Assembly: GCA_037783415.1 (NCBI GenBank)
Contig: JAZGTN010000054.1
Span: 2,108,001 to 2,172,000, forward strand
Origin: Leptasterias polaris
Taxonomy: Eukaryota; Echinodermata; Asteroidea; Forcipulatida; Asteriidae
Length of the DNA stretch: 64,000 nucleotides
Direction of reading: 5' to 3'
Shown here: piece after piece, positions 38,809 to 52,564 of the stretch
Position numbering within the stretch: the first letter of the stretch is position 1
How the letters are laid out: the number at the start of each line of letters is the position of its first letter
Position numbers and translations under genes: made by a program
Notes under the pieces: generated by a model
What the model was told of the DNA's origin: nothing
Seen by the model: only the letters and a program-made list of their open reading frames with translations
Databases searched by the model: none

Positions 38809-40008
38809 TTCTTTACTAAGAAACATGTGTGTACTGAACAAACTGGTTGATTCTGAGCGTATTCTGAGACGAAAAAAATTCAAACCCCTCAAAATGCGCT
38901 GAGAATAATTCTTTACTAAGAAACAAGGGTGTACTGAACAAACTGGTTGATTCTGAGCGTATTCTGAGACGAAAAAAATTCAAACCCCTCAAAACGCGCT
39001 GAGATTAATTCTTTACTAAGAAACATGGGTGTACTGAACAAACTGGTTGATTCTGAGCGAATTCTGAGACGAAAAAAATTCAAACCCCTCAGAATGCACT
39101 GAAATTAATTCTTTACTAAGAAACATGGGTGTACTGAACAAACTGGTTGATTCTGAGCGTATTCTGAGACGAAAAAAATTCAAACCCCTCAGAATGCGCA
39201 GAGATTAATTCTTTACTAAGAAACATGGGTGTACTGAACAAACTGGTTGATTCTGAGCGAATTCTGAGACGAAAAAAATTCAAACCCCTCAGAATGCGCT
39301 GAGATTAATTCTTTACTAAGAAACATGGGTGTACTGAACAAACTGGTTGATTCTGAGCGTATTCTGAGACGAAAAAAATTCAAACCCCTCAAAATGCGCT
39401 GAGATTAATTCTTTACTAAGAAACAAGGGTGTACTGAACAAACTGGTTGATTCTTAGCGTATTCTGAGACGAAAAAAATTCAAACCCCTCAAAACGCGCT
39501 GAGATTAATTCTTTACTAAGAAACATGGGTGTACTGAACAAACTGGTTGATTCTGAGCGAATTCTGAGACGAAAAAAATTCAAACCCCTCAGAATGCACT
39601 GAAATTAATTCTTTACTAAGAAACATGGGTGTACTGAACAAACTGGTTGATTCTGAGCGTATTCTGAGACGAAAAAAATTCAAACCCCTCAGATTGCGCA
39701 GAGATTAATTCTTTACTAAGAAACAAGGGTGTACTGAACAAACTGGTTGATTCTTAGCGTATTCTGAGACGAAAAAAATTCAAACCCCTCAAAACGCGCT
39801 GAGATTAATTCTTTACTAAGAAACATGGGTGTACTGAACAAACTGGTTGATTCTGAGCGAATTCTGAGACGAAAAAAATTCAAACCCCTCAAAACGCGCT
39901 GAGATTAATTCTTTACTAAGAAACATGTGTGTACTGAACAAACTGGTTGATTCTGAGCGAATTCTGAGACGAAAAAAATTCAAACCCCTCAGAATGCACT
40001 GAAATTAA
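38809..40008 (+). repeat. Dodecamer (1.2 kb), copy 1
   Basis: Order: T20(87T), an 18A monomer (with 47G here), E(90A), R, E', T87, Q, E(90A), R(86T), Q, (52A, acgcg), T20-plus-E(90A). It recurs at 40709 and 42109. Copy 1 differs in having gagaataatt near 38904 and in lacking 47T in its second monomer. It is followed by C-84C-T87-Q-E-(84G,87T)-C before copy 2, whereas copies 2 and 3 are followed by an R monomer. Confidence 0.85.
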
Positions 40009-40708
40009 TTCTTTACTAAGAAACATGGGTGTACTGAACAAACTGGTTGATTCTGAGCGTATTCTGAGACGAAAAAAATTCAAACCCCTCAAAACGCGCT
40101 GAGATTAATTCTTTACTAAGAAACATGGGTGTACTGAACAAACTGGTTGATTCTGAGCGTATTCTGAGACGAAAAAAATTCAAACCCCTCACAACGCGCT
40201 GAGATTAATTCTTTACTAAGAAACATGGGTGTACTGAACAAACTGGTTGATTCTGAGCGTATTCTGAGACGAAAAAAATTCAAACCCCTCAAAATGCGCT
40301 GAGATTAATTCTTTACTAAGAAACAAGGGTGTACTGAACAAACTGGTTGATTCTTAGCGTATTCTGAGACGAAAAAAATTCAAACCCCTCAAAACGCGCT
40401 GAGATTAATTCTTTACTAAGAAACATGGGTGTACTGAACAAACTGGTTGATTCTGAGCGAATTCTGAGACGAAAAAAATTCAAACCCCTCAGAATGCGCT
40501 GAAATTAATTCTTTACTAAGAAACATGGGTGTACTGAACAAACTGGTTGATTCTGAGCGTATTCTGAGACGAAAAAAATTCAAACCCCTCAGAATGCGCT
40601 GAGATTAATTCTTTACTAAGAAACATGGGTGTACTGAACAAACTGGTTGATTCTGAGCGTATTCTGAGACGAAAAAAATTCAAACCCCTCAAAACGCGCT
40701 GAGATTAA

Positions 40709-42008
40709 TTCTTTACTAAGAAACATGTGTGTACTGAACAAACTGGTTGATTCTGAGCGTATTCTGAGACGAAAAAAATTCAAACCCCTCAAAATGCGCT
40801 GAGATTAATTCTTTACTAAGAAACAAGGGTGTACTGAACAAACTGGTTGATTCTTAGCGTATTCTGAGACGAAAAAAATTCAAACCCCTCAAAACGCGCT
40901 GAGATTAATTCTTTACTAAGAAACATGGGTGTACTGAACAAACTGGTTGATTCTGAGCGAATTCTGAGACGAAAAAAATTCAAACCCCTCAGAATGCACT
41001 GAAATTAATTCTTTACTAAGAAACATGGGTGTACTGAACAAACTGGTTGATTCTGAGCGTATTCTGAGACGAAAAAAATTCAAACCCCTCAGAATGCGCA
41101 GAGATTAATTCTTTACTAAGAAACATGGGTGTACTGAACAAACTGGTTGATTCTGAGCGAATTCTGAGACGAAAAAAATTCAAACCCCTCAGAATGCGCT
41201 GAGATTAATTCTTTACTAAGAAACATGGGTGTACTGAACAAACTGGTTGATTCTGAGCGTATTCTGAGACGAAAAAAATTCAAACCCCTCAAAATGCGCT
41301 GAGATTAATTCTTTACTAAGAAACAAGGGTGTACTGAACAAACTGGTTGATTCTTAGCGTATTCTGAGACGAAAAAAATTCAAACCCCTCAAAACGCGCT
41401 GAGATTAATTCTTTACTAAGAAACATGGGTGTACTGAACAAACTGGTTGATTCTGAGCGAATTCTGAGACGAAAAAAATTCAAACCCCTCAGAATGCACT
41501 GAAATTAATTCTTTACTAAGAAACATGGGTGTACTGAACAAACTGGTTGATTCTGAGCGTATTCTGAGACGAAAAAAATTCAAACCCCTCAGATTGCGCA
41601 GAGATTAATTCTTTACTAAGAAACAAGGGTGTACTGAACAAACTGGTTGATTCTTAGCGTATTCTGAGACGAAAAAAATTCAAACCCCTCAAAACGCGCT
41701 GAGATTAATTCTTTACTAAGAAACATGGGTGTACTGAACAAACTGGTTGATTCTGAGCGAATTCTGAGACGAAAAAAATTCAAACCCCTCAAAACGCGCT
41801 GAGATTAATTCTTTACTAAGAAACATGTGTGTACTGAACAAACTGGTTGATTCTGAGCGAATTCTGAGACGAAAAAAATTCAAACCCCTCAGAATGCACT
41901 GAAATTAATTCTTTACTAAGAAACATGGGTGTACTGAACAAACTGGTTGATTCTGAGCGTATTCTGAGACGAAAAAAATTCAAACCCCTCAGAATGCGCA
42001 GAGATTAA
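40709..42008 (+). repeat. Dodecamer plus R (1.3 kb), copy 2
   Basis: This has the same twelve monomers as 38809-40008 (offset 1900 bp), with a full Q as second monomer, followed by an R monomer. A single C monomer (42009-42108) separates it from copy 3, so the offset to copy 3 is 1400 bp. No substitution private to this copy was noticed. Confidence 0.85.
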
Positions 42009-42108
42009 TTCTTTACTAAGAAACATGGGTGTACTGAACAAACTGGTTGATTCTGAGCGTATTCTGAGACGAAAAAAATTCAAACCCCTCAAAACGCGCT
42101 GAGATTAA

Positions 42109-43408
42109 TTCTTTACTAAGAAACATGTGTGTACTGAACAAACTGGTTGATTCTGAGCGTATTCTGAGACGAAAAAAATTCAAACCCCTCAAAATGCGCT
42201 GAGATTAATTCTTTACTAAGAAACAAGGGTGTACTGAACAAACTGGTTGATTCTTAGCGTATTCTGAGACGAAAAAAATTCAAACCCCTCAAAACGCGCT
42301 GAGATTAATTCTTTACTAAGAAACATGGGTGTACTGAACAAACTGGTTGATTCTGAGCGAATTCTGAGACGAAAAAAATTCAAACCCCTCAGAATGCACT
42401 GAAATTAATTCTTTACTAAGAAACATGGGTGTACTGAACAAACTGGTTGATTCTGAGCGTATTCTGAGACGAAAAAAATTCAAACCCCTCAGAATGCGCA
42501 GAGATTAATTCTTTACTAAGAAACATGGGTGTACTGAACAAACTGGTTGATTCTGAGCGAATTCTGAGACGAAAAAAATTCAAACCCCTCAGAATGCGCT
42601 GAGATTAATTCTTTACTAAGAAACATGGGTGTACTGAACAAACTGGTTGATTCTGAGCGTATTCTGAGACGAAAAAAATTCAAACCCCTCAAAATGCGCT
42701 GAGATTAATTCTTTACTAAGAAACAAGGGTGTACTGAACAAACTGGTTGATTCTTAGCGTATTCTGAGACGAAAAAAATTCAAACCCCTCAAAACGCGCT
42801 GAGATTAATTCTTTACTAAGAAACATGGGTGTACTGAACAAACTGGTTGATTCTGAGCGAATTCTGAGACGAAAAAAATTCAAACCCCTCAGAATGCACT
42901 GAAATTAATTCTTTACTAAGAAACATGGGTGTACTGAACAAACTGGTTGATTCTGAGCGTATTCTGAGACGAAAAAAATTCAAACCCCTCAGATTGCGCA
43001 GAGATTAATTCTTTACTAAGAAACAAGGGTGTACTGAACAAACTGGTTGATTCTTAGCGTATTCTGAGACGAAAAAAATTCAAACCCCTCAAAACGCGCT
43101 GAGATTAATTCTTTACTAAGAAACATGGGTGTACTGAACAAACTGGTTGATTCTGAGCGAATTCTGAGACGAAAAAAATTCAAACCCCTCAAAACGCGCT
43201 GAGATTAATTCTTTACTAAGAAACATGTGTGTACTGAACAAACTGGTTGATTCTGAGCGAATTCTGAGACGAAAAAAATTCAAACCCCTCAGAATGCACT
43301 GAAATTAATTCTTTACTAAGAAACATGGGTGTACTGAACAAACTGGTTGATTCTGAGCGTATTCTGAGACGAAAAAAATTCAAACCCCTCAGAATGCGCA
43401 GAGATTAA
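42109..43408 (+). repeat. Dodecamer plus R (1.3 kb), copy 3
   Basis: Third copy of the dodecamer with a terminal R, followed by T87-Q-E-C and the nonamer at 43809. It contains the last T20 monomer of the window (starting 43209). After the nonamer, T20, 30G and 86T monomers are no longer seen, so this block lies at the right edge of the central subfamily. Confidence 0.85.
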
Positions 43409-43808
43409 TTCTTTACTAAGAAACATGGGTGTACTGAACAAACTGGTTGATTCTGAGCGTATTCTGAGACGAAAAAAATTCAAACCCCTCAAAATGCGCT
43501 GAGATTAATTCTTTACTAAGAAACAAGGGTGTACTGAACAAACTGGTTGATTCTTAGCGTATTCTGAGACGAAAAAAATTCAAACCCCTCAAAACGCGCT
43601 GAGATTAATTCTTTACTAAGAAACATGGGTGTACTGAACAAACTGGTTGATTCTGAGCGAATTCTGAGACGAAAAAAATTCAAACCCCTCAGAATGCGCT
43701 GAAATTAATTCTTTACTAAGAAACATGGGTGTACTGAACAAACTGGTTGATTCTGAGCGTATTCTGAGACGAAAAAAATTCAAACCCCTCAAAACGCGCT
43801 GAGATTAA

Positions 43809-44708
43809 TTCTTTACTAAGAAACATGGTTGTACTGAGCAAACTGGTTGATTCTGAGCGTATTCTGAGACGAAAAAAATTCAAACCCCTCACAACGCGCT
43901 GAGATTAATTCTTTACTAAGAAACATGGGTGTACTGAACAAACTGGTTGATTCTGAGCGAATTCTGAGACGAAAAAAATTCAAACCCCTCAGAATGCACT
44001 GAAATTAATTCTTTACTAAGAAACATGGGTGTACTGAACAAACTGGTTGATTCTGAGCGTATTCTGAGACGAAAAAAATTCAAACCCCTCAGATTGCGCA
44101 GAGATTAATTCTTTACTAAGAAACATGGGTGTACTGAACAAACTGGTTGATTCTGAGCGAATTCTGAGACGAAAAAAATTCAAACCCCTCAGAATGCGCT
44201 GAGATTAATTCTTTACTAAGAAACATGGGTGTACTGAACAAACTGGTTGATTCTGAGCGTATTCTGAGACGAAAAAAATTCAAACCCCTCAAAACGCGCT
44301 GAGATTAATTCTTTACTAAGAAACATGGTTGTACTGAACAAACTGGTTGATTCTGAGCGTATTCTGAGACGAAAAAAATTCAAACCCCTCAAAACGCGCT
44401 GAGATTAATTCTTTACTAAGAAACATGGTTGTACTGAACAAACTGGTTGATTCTGAGCGTATTCTGAGACGAAAAAAATTCAAACCCCTCAAAACGCGCT
44501 GAGATTAATTCTTTACTAAGAAACATGGGTGTACTGAACAAACTGGTTGATTCTGAGCGTATTCTGAGACGAAAAAAATTCAAACCCCTCAAAACGCGCT
44601 GAGATTAATTCTTTACTAAGAAACATGGGTGTACTGAACAAACTGGTTGATTCTGAGCGTATTCTGAGACGAAAAAAATTCAAACCCCTCAAAACGCGCT
44701 GAGATTAA
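43809..44708 (+). repeat. Nonamer higher-order repeat, last copy
   Basis: G(30G,84C)-E(90A)-R(86T)-E'-C-G-G-C-C, the same nonamer found starting at 7696, 14196, 16796, 19096 and 35809, and incomplete or modified at 2402 and 10696. Its E' monomer at 44109 is the point where similarity to 52514 begins, so the nonamer is cut at its fourth monomer by the edge of the 8405-bp-offset duplication: six of its nine monomers (E'-C-G-G-C-C) are present again at 52514-53113. Confidence 0.87.
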
Positions 44709-47700
44709 TTCTTTACTAAGAAACATGGGTGTACTGAACAAACTGGTTGATTCTGAGCGAATTCTGAGACGAAAAAAATTCAAACCCCTCAGAATGCGCT
44801 GAAATTAATTCTTTACTAAGAAACATGGGTGTACTGAACAAACTGGTTGATTCTGAGCGTATTCTGAGACGAAAAAAATTCAAACCCCTCAAAACGCGCT
44901 GAGATTAATTCTTTACTAAGAAACATGGTTGTACTGAACAAACTGGTTGATTCTGAGCGTATTCTGAGACGAAAAAAATTCAAACCCCTCAAAACGCGCT
45001 GAGATTAATTCTTTACTAAGAAACATGGGTGTACTGAACAAACTGGTTGATTCTGAGCGTATTCTGAGACGAAAAAAATTCAAACCCCTCAAAACGCGCT
45101 GAGATTAATTCTTTACTAAGAAACATGGGTGTACTGAACAAACTGGTTGATTCTGAGCGTATTCTGAGACGAAAAAAATTCAAACCCCTCAAAATGCGCT
45201 GAGATTAATTCTTTACTAAGAAACAAGGGTGTACTGAACAAACTGGTTGATTCTTAGCGTATTCTGAGACGAAAAAAATTCAAACCCCTCAAAACGCGCT
45301 GAGATTAATTCTTTACTAAGAAACATGGGTGTACTGAACAAACTGGTTGATTCTGAGCGAATTCTGAGACGAAAAAAATTCAAACCCCTCAGAATGCGCT
45401 GAAATTAATTCTTTACTAAGAAACATGGGTGTACTGAACAAACTGGTTGATTCTGAGCGTATTCTGAGACGAAAAAAATTCAAACCCCTCAGAATGCGCT
45501 GAGATTAATTCTTTACTAAGAAACATGGGTGTACTGAACAAACTGGTTGATTCTGAGCGTATTCTGAGACGAAAAAAATTCAAACCCCTCAAAACGCGCT
45601 GAGATTAATTCTTTACTAAGAAACATGGGTGTACTGAACAAACTGGTTGATTCTGAGCGTATTCTGAGACGAAAAAAATTCAAACCCCTCAAAATGCGCT
45701 GAGATTAATTCTTTACTAAGAAACAAGGGTGTACTGAACAAACTGGTTGATTCTTAGCGTATTCTGAGACGAAAAAAATTCAAACCCCTCAAAACGCGCT
45801 GAGATTAATTCTTTACTAAGAAACATGGGTGTACTGAACAAACTGGTTGATTCTGAGCGAATTCTGAGACGAAAAAAATTCAAACCCCTCAGAATGCACT
45901 GAAATTAATTCTTTACTAAGAAACATGGGTGTACTGAACAAACTGGTTGATTCTGAGCGTATTCTGAGACGAAAAAAATTCAAACCCCTCAGAATGCGCA
46001 GAGATTAATTCTTTACTAAGAAACATGGGTGTACTGAACAAACTGGTTGATTCTGAGCGTATTCTGAGACGAAAAAAATTCAAACCCCTCAGAATGCGCA
46101 GAGATTAATTCTTTACTAAGAAACATGGGTGTACTGAACAAACTGGTTGATTCTGAGCGTATTCTGAGACGAAAAAAAATTCAAACCCCTCAGAATGCGC
46201 TGAGATTAATTCTTTACTAAGAAACATGGGTGTACTGAACAAACTGGTTGATTCTGAGCGTATTCTGAGACGAAAAAAAATCAAACCCCTCACAACGCGC
46301 TGAGATTAATTCTTTACTAAGAAACATGGGTGTACTGAACAAACTGGTTGATTCTGATCGTATTCTGAGACGAAAAAAATTCAAACCCCTCAAAATGCGC
46401 TGAGATTAATTCTTTACTAAGAAACAAGGGTGTACTGAACAAACTGGTTGATTCTTAGCGTATTCTGAGACGAAAAAAATTCAAACCCCTCAAAACGCGC
46501 TGAGATTAATTCTTTACTAAGAAACATGGGTGTACTGAACAAACTGGTTGATTCTGAGCGAATTCTGAGACGAAAAAAATTCAAACCCCTCAGAATGCGC
46601 TGAAATTAATTCTTTACTAAGAAACATGGGTGTACTGAACAAACTGGTTGATTCTGAGCGTATTCTGAGACGAAAAAAATTCAAACCCCTCAAAACGCGC
46701 TGAGATTAATTCTTTACTAAGAAACATGGTTGTACTGAACAAACTGGTTGATTCTGAGCGTATTCTGAGACGAAAAAAATTCAAACCCCTCAAAACGCGC
46801 TGAGATTAATTCTTTACTAAGAAACATGGGTGTACTGAAACAAACTGGTTGATTCTGAGCGTATTCTGAGACGAAAAAAATTCAAACCCCTCAAAACGCG
46901 CTGAGATTAATTCTTTACTAAGAAACATGGGTGTACTGAACAAACTGGTTGATTCTGAGCGTATTCTGAGACGAAAAAAATTCAAACCCCTCAAAATGCG
47001 CTGAGATTAATTCTTTACTAAGAAACAAGGGTGTACTGAACAAACTGGTTGATTCTTAGCGTATTCTGAGACGAAAAAAATTCAAACCCCTCAAAACGCG
47101 CTGAGATTAATTCTTTACTAAGAAACATGGGTGTACTGAACAAACTGGTTGATTCTGAGCGAATTCTGAGACGAAAAAAATTCAAACCCCTCAGAATGCG
47201 CTGAAATTAATTCTTTACTAAGAAACATGGGTGTACTGAACAAACTGGTTGATTCTGAGCGTATTCTGAGACGAAAAAAATTCAAACCCCTCAGAATGCG
47301 CTGAGATTAATTCTTTACTAAGAAACATGGGTGTACTGAACAAACTGGTTGATTCTGAGCGTATTCTGAGACGAAAAAAATTCAAACCCCTCAAAACGCG
47401 CTGAGATTAATTCTTTACTAAGAAACATGGGTGTACTGAACAAACTGGTTGATTCTGAGCGTATTCTGAGACGAAAAAAATTCAAACCCCTCAAAATGCG
47501 CTGAGATTAATTCTTTACTAAGAAACAAGGGTGTACTGAACAAACTGGTTGATTCTTAGCGTATTCTGAGACGAAAAAAATTCAAACCCCTCAAAACGCG
47601 CTGAGATTAATTCTTTACTAAGAAACATGGGTGTACTGAACAAACTGGTTGATTCTGAGCGAATTCTGAGACGAAAAAAATTCAAACCCCTCAGAATGCA

Positions 47701-49495
47701 CTGAAATTAATTCTTTACTAAGAAACATGGGTGTACTGAACAAACTGGTTGATTCTGAGCGTATTCTGAGACGAAAAAAATTCAAACCCCTCAGAATGCG
47801 CAGAGATTAATTCTTTACTAAGAAACATGGGTGTACTGAACAAACTGGTTGATTCTGAGCGTATTCTGAGACGAAAAAAAATTCAAACCCCTCAGAATGC
47901 GCTGAGATTAATTCTTTACTAAGAAACATGGGTGTACTGAACAAACTGGTTGATTCTGAGCGTATTCTGAGACGAAAAAAAATCAAACCCCTCACAACGC
48001 GCTGAGATTAATTCTTTACTAAGAAACATGGGTGTACTGAACAAACTGGTTGATTCTGATCGTATTCTGAGACGAAAAAAATTCAAACCCCTCAAAATGC
48101 GCTGAGATTAATTCTTTACTAAGAAACAAGGGTGTACTGAACAAACTGGTTGATTCTTAGCGTATTCTGAGACGAAAAAAATTCAAACCCCTCAAAACGC
48201 GCTGAGATTAATTCTTTACTAAGAAACATGGGTGTACTGAACAAACTGGTTGATTCTGAGCGAATTCTGAGACGAAAAAAATTCAAACCCCTCAGAATGC
48301 GCTGAAATTAATTCTTTACTAAGAAACATGGGTGTACTGAACAAACTGGTTGATTCTGAGCGTATTCTGAGACGAAACAAATTCAAACCCCTCAAAACGC
48401 GCTGAGATTAATTCTTTACTAAGAAACATGGGTGTACTGAACAAACTGGTTGATTCTGAGCGAATTCTGAGACGAAAAAAATTCAAACCCCTCAGAATGC
48501 GCTGAAATTAATTCTTTACTAAGAAACATGGGTGTACTGAACAAACTGGTTGATTCTGAGCGTATTCTGAGACGAAAAAAATTCAAACCCCTCAAAACGC
48601 GCTGAGATTAATTCTTTACTAAGAAACATGGGTGTACTGAACAAACTCGTTGATTCTGAGCGTATTCTGAGACGAAAAAAATTCAAACCCCTCAAAACGC
48701 GCTGAGATTAATTCTTTACTAAGAAACATGGGTGTACTGAACAAACTGGTTGATTCTGAGCGTATTCTGAGACGAAAAAAATTCAAACCCCTCAAAACGC
48801 GCTGAGATTAATTCTTTACTAAGAAACATGGGTGTACTGAACAAACTGGTTGATTCTGAGCGTATTCTGAGACGAAAAAAATTCAAACCCCTCAAAACGC
48901 GCTGAGATTAATTCTTTACTAAGAAACATGGGTGTACTGAACAAACTGGTTGATTCTGAGCGAATTCTGAGACGAAAAAAATTCAAACCCCTCAGAATGC
49001 GCTGAAATTAATTCTTTACTAAGAAACATGGGTGTACTGAACAAACTGGTTGATTCTGAGCGTATTCTGAGACGAAAAAAAATTCAAACCCCTCAGAATG
49101 CGCTGAGATTAATTCTTTACTAAGAAACATGGGTGTACTGAACAAACTGGTTGATTCTGAGCGTATTCTGAGACGAAAAAAATTCAAACCCCTCAAAACG
49201 CGCTGAGATTAATTCTTTACTAAGAAACATGGGTGTACTGAACAAACTGGTTGATTCTGAGCGTATTCTGAGACGAAAAAAATTCAAACCCCTCAAAACG
49301 CGCTGAGATTAATTCTTTACTAAGAAACATGGGTGTACTGAACAAACTCGTTGATTCTGAGCGTATTCTGAGACGAAAAAAATTCAAACCCCTCAAAACG
49401 CGCTGAGATTAATTCTTTACTAAGAAACATGGGTGTACTGAACAAACTGGTTGATTCTGAGCGTATTCTGAGACGAAAAAAATTCAAACCCCTCA
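44109..49495 (+). repeat. 5.4-kb duplication at 8405-bp offset, copy 1
   Basis: This matches 52514-57900 at a constant 8405-bp offset. Shared markers include A8 monomers (46109, 47811, 49012), the 101-bp monomer with gaaacaaac at 46810, 71A monomers (A8 followed by tc) at 46210 and 47912, 49T monomers (gatcg) at 46310 and 48012, a C in the A tract near 48377, and 37C monomers near 48649 and 49349. The match begins at an E' monomer and ends at position 84 of the monomer starting at 49413. Inside it, a 1702-bp offset repeat links 45309-46609 with 47111-48311, copy 1 of that repeat having one R more. Markers were compared, not every base. Confidence 0.88.
46810..46910 (+). repeat. 101-bp monomer with an inserted A
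   Basis: The sequence ctgaaacaaac has one A more than the majority at positions 29-31. The same insertion is present at 55215-55315, exactly 8405 bp away, and nowhere else that I saw, so it predates the duplication. The hexamer that holds it is 601 bp long. Confidence 0.93.
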
Positions 49496-49850
49496 GAATG
49501 CGCAGAGATTAATTCTTTACTAAGAAACATGGGTGTACTGAACAAACTGGTTGATTCTGAGCGTATTCTGAGACGAAAAAAATTCAAACCCCTCAGAATG
49601 CGCAGAGATTAATTCTTTACTAAGAAACATGGGTGTACTGAACAAACTGGTTGATTCTGAGCGTATTCTGAGACGAAAAAAAATTCAAACCCCTCAGAAT
49701 GCGCTGAGATTAATTCTTTACTAAGAAACATGGGTGTACTGAACAAACTGGTTGATTCTGAGCGTATTCTGAGACGAAAAAAAATCAAACCCCTCACAAC
49801 GCGCTGAGATTAATTCTTTACTAAGAAACATGGGTGTACTGAACAAACTC

Positions 49851-52564
49851 GTTGATTCTGAGCGTGATCGGAGACGAAAAAAATTCAAACCCCTCAGAAT
49901 GCGCTGAGATTAATTCTTTACTAAGAAACATGGGTGTACTGAACAAACTGGTTGATTCTGAGCGTATTCTGAGACGAAAAAAATTCAAACCCCTCAAAAC
50001 GCGCTGAGATTAATTCTTTACTAAGAAACATGGGTGTACTGAACAAACTGGTTGATTCTTAGCGTATTCTGAGAGGAAAAAAATTCAAACCCCTCAAAAC
50101 GCGCTGAGATTAATTCTTTACTAAGAAACATGGGTGTACTGAACAAACTGGTTGATTCTGAGCGTATTCTGAGACGAAAAAAATTCAAACCCCTCAGAAT
50201 GCGCTGAGATTAATTCTTTACTAAGAAACATGGGTGTACTGAACAAACTGGTTTATTCTGAGCGTATTCTGAGACGAAAAAAATTCAAACCCCTCAAAAC
50301 GCGCTGAGATTAATTCTTTACTAAGAAACATGGGTGTACTGAACAAACTGGTTGATTCTGAGCGTATTCTGAGACGAAAAAAATTCAAACCCCTCAAAAC
50401 GCGCTGAGATTAATTCTTTACTAAGAAACATGGGTGTACTGAACAAACTGGTTGATTCTGAGCGAATTCTGAGACGAAAAAAATTCAAACCCCTCAAAAC
50501 GCGCTGAGATTAATTCTTTACTAAGAAACATGGGTGTACTGAACAAACTGGTTGATTCTGAGCGAATTCTGAGACGAAAAAAATTCAAACCCCTCAGAAT
50601 GCACTGAAATTAATTCTTTACTAAGAAACATGGGTGTACTGAACAAACTGGTTGATTCTGAGCGTATTCTGAGACGAAAAAAATTCAAACCCCTCAGAAT
50701 GCGCAGAGATTAATTCTTTACTAAGAAACATGGGTGTACTGAACAAACTGGTTGATTCTGAGCGTATTCTGAGACGAAAAAAATTCAAACCCCTCAGAAT
50801 GCGCAGAGATTAATTCTTTACTAAGAAACATGGGTGTACTGAACAAACTGGTTGATTCTGAGCGTATTCTGAGACGAAAAAAAATTCAAACCCCTCAGAA
50901 TGCGCTGAGATTAATTCTTTACTAAGAAACATGGGTGTACTGAACAAACTGGTTGATTCTGAGCGTATTCTGAGACGAAAAAAAATCAAACCCCTCACAA
51001 CGCGCTGAGATTAATTCTTTACTAAGAAACATGGGTGTACTGAACAAACTGGTTGATTCTGATCGTATTCTGAGACGAAAAAAATTCAAACCCCTCAAAA
51101 TGCGCTGAGATTAATTCTTTACTAAGAAACAAGGGTGTACTGAACAAACTGGTTGATTCTTAGCGTATTCTGAGACGAAAAAAATTCAAACCCCTCAAAA
51201 CGCGCTGAGATTAATTCTTTACTAAGAAACATGGGTGTACTGAACAAACTGGTTGATTCTGAGCGAATTCTGAGACGAAAAAAATTCAAACCCCTCAGAA
51301 TGCGCTGAAATTAATTCTTTACTAAGAAACATGGGTGTACTGAACAAACTGGTTGATTCTGAGCGTATTCTGAGACGAAAAATTCAAACCCCTCAAAACG
51401 CGCTGAGATTAATTCTTTACTAAGAAACATGGGTGTACTGAACAAACTGGTTGATTCTGAGCGAATTCTGAGACGAAAAAAATTCAAACCCCTCAGAATG
51501 CGCTGAAATTAATTCTTTACTAAGAAACATGGGTGTACTGAACAAACTGGTTGATTCTGAGCGTATTCTGAGACGAAAAAAATTCAAACCCCTCAAAACG
51601 CGCTGAGATTAATTCTTTACTAAGAAACATGGGTGTACTGAACAAACTCGTTGATTCTGAGCGTATTCTGAGACGAAAAAAATTCAAACCCCTCAAAACG
51701 CGCTGAGATTAATTCTTTACTAAGAAACATGGGTGTACTGAACAAACTGGTTGATTCTGAGCGTATTCTGAGACGAAAAAAATTCAAACCCCTCAAAACG
51801 CGCTGAGATTAATTCTTTACTAAGAAACATGGGTGTACTGAACAAACTGGTTGATTCTGAGCGTATTCTGAGACGAAAAAAATTCAAACCCCTCAAAACG
51901 CGCTGAGATTAATTCTTTACTAAGAAACATGGGTGTACTGAACAAACTGGTTGATTCTGAGCGAATTCTGAGACGAAAAAAATTCAAACCCCTCAGAATG
52001 CGCTGAAATTAATTCTTTACTAAGAAACATGGGTGTACTGAACAAACTGGTTGATTCTGAGCGTATTCTGAGACGAAAAAAAATTCAAACCCCTCAGAAT
52101 GCGCTGAGATTAATTCTTTACTAAGAAACATGGGTGTACTGAACAAACTGGTTGATTCTGAGCGTATTCTGAGACGAAAAAAATTCAAACCCCTCAAAAC
52201 GCGCTGAGATTAATTCTTTACTAAGAAACATGGGTGTACTGAACAAACTGGTTGATTCTGAGCGTATTCTGAGACGAAAAAAATTCAAACCCCTCAAAAT
52301 GCGCTGAGATTAATTCTTTACTAAGAAACAAGGGTGTACTGAACAAACTGGTTGATTCTTAGCGTATTCTGAGACGAAAAAAATTCAAACCCCTCAAAAC
52401 GCGCTGAGATTAATTCTTTACTAAGAAACATGGGTGTACTGAACAAACTGGTTGATTCTGAGCGAATTCTGAGACGAAAAAAATTCAAACCCCTCAGAAT
52501 GCGCTGAAATTAATTCTTTACTAAGAAACATGGGTGTACTGAACAAACTGGTTGATTCTGAGCG
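49851..52564 (+). repeat. 2.7-kb duplication at 9106-bp offset, copy 1
   Basis: This matches 58957-61670. It begins inside a monomer (49814-49913) that has 37C on its left and 53G/54A/57G on its right, whereas the partner at 58920 has 37G; the edge of the duplication therefore lies between positions 37 and 53. Shared markers are 62G with 47T, 41T, an A8 monomer at 50814, 71A at 50915, 49T at 51015, a 98-bp A5 monomer at 51315 and a further A8 monomer at 52013. The match ends at position 52 of the monomer starting at 52514. Confidence 0.88.
51315..51412 (+). repeat. 98-bp A5 monomer
   Basis: The A tract is reduced to five bases, giving a 98-bp monomer. An identical one lies at 60421-60518, 9106 bp downstream. 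At the corresponding place in the paralogous series (near 48377 and 56782) the tract is not shortened but carries a C, so the tract at this position has diverged in two ways. Confidence 0.93.
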
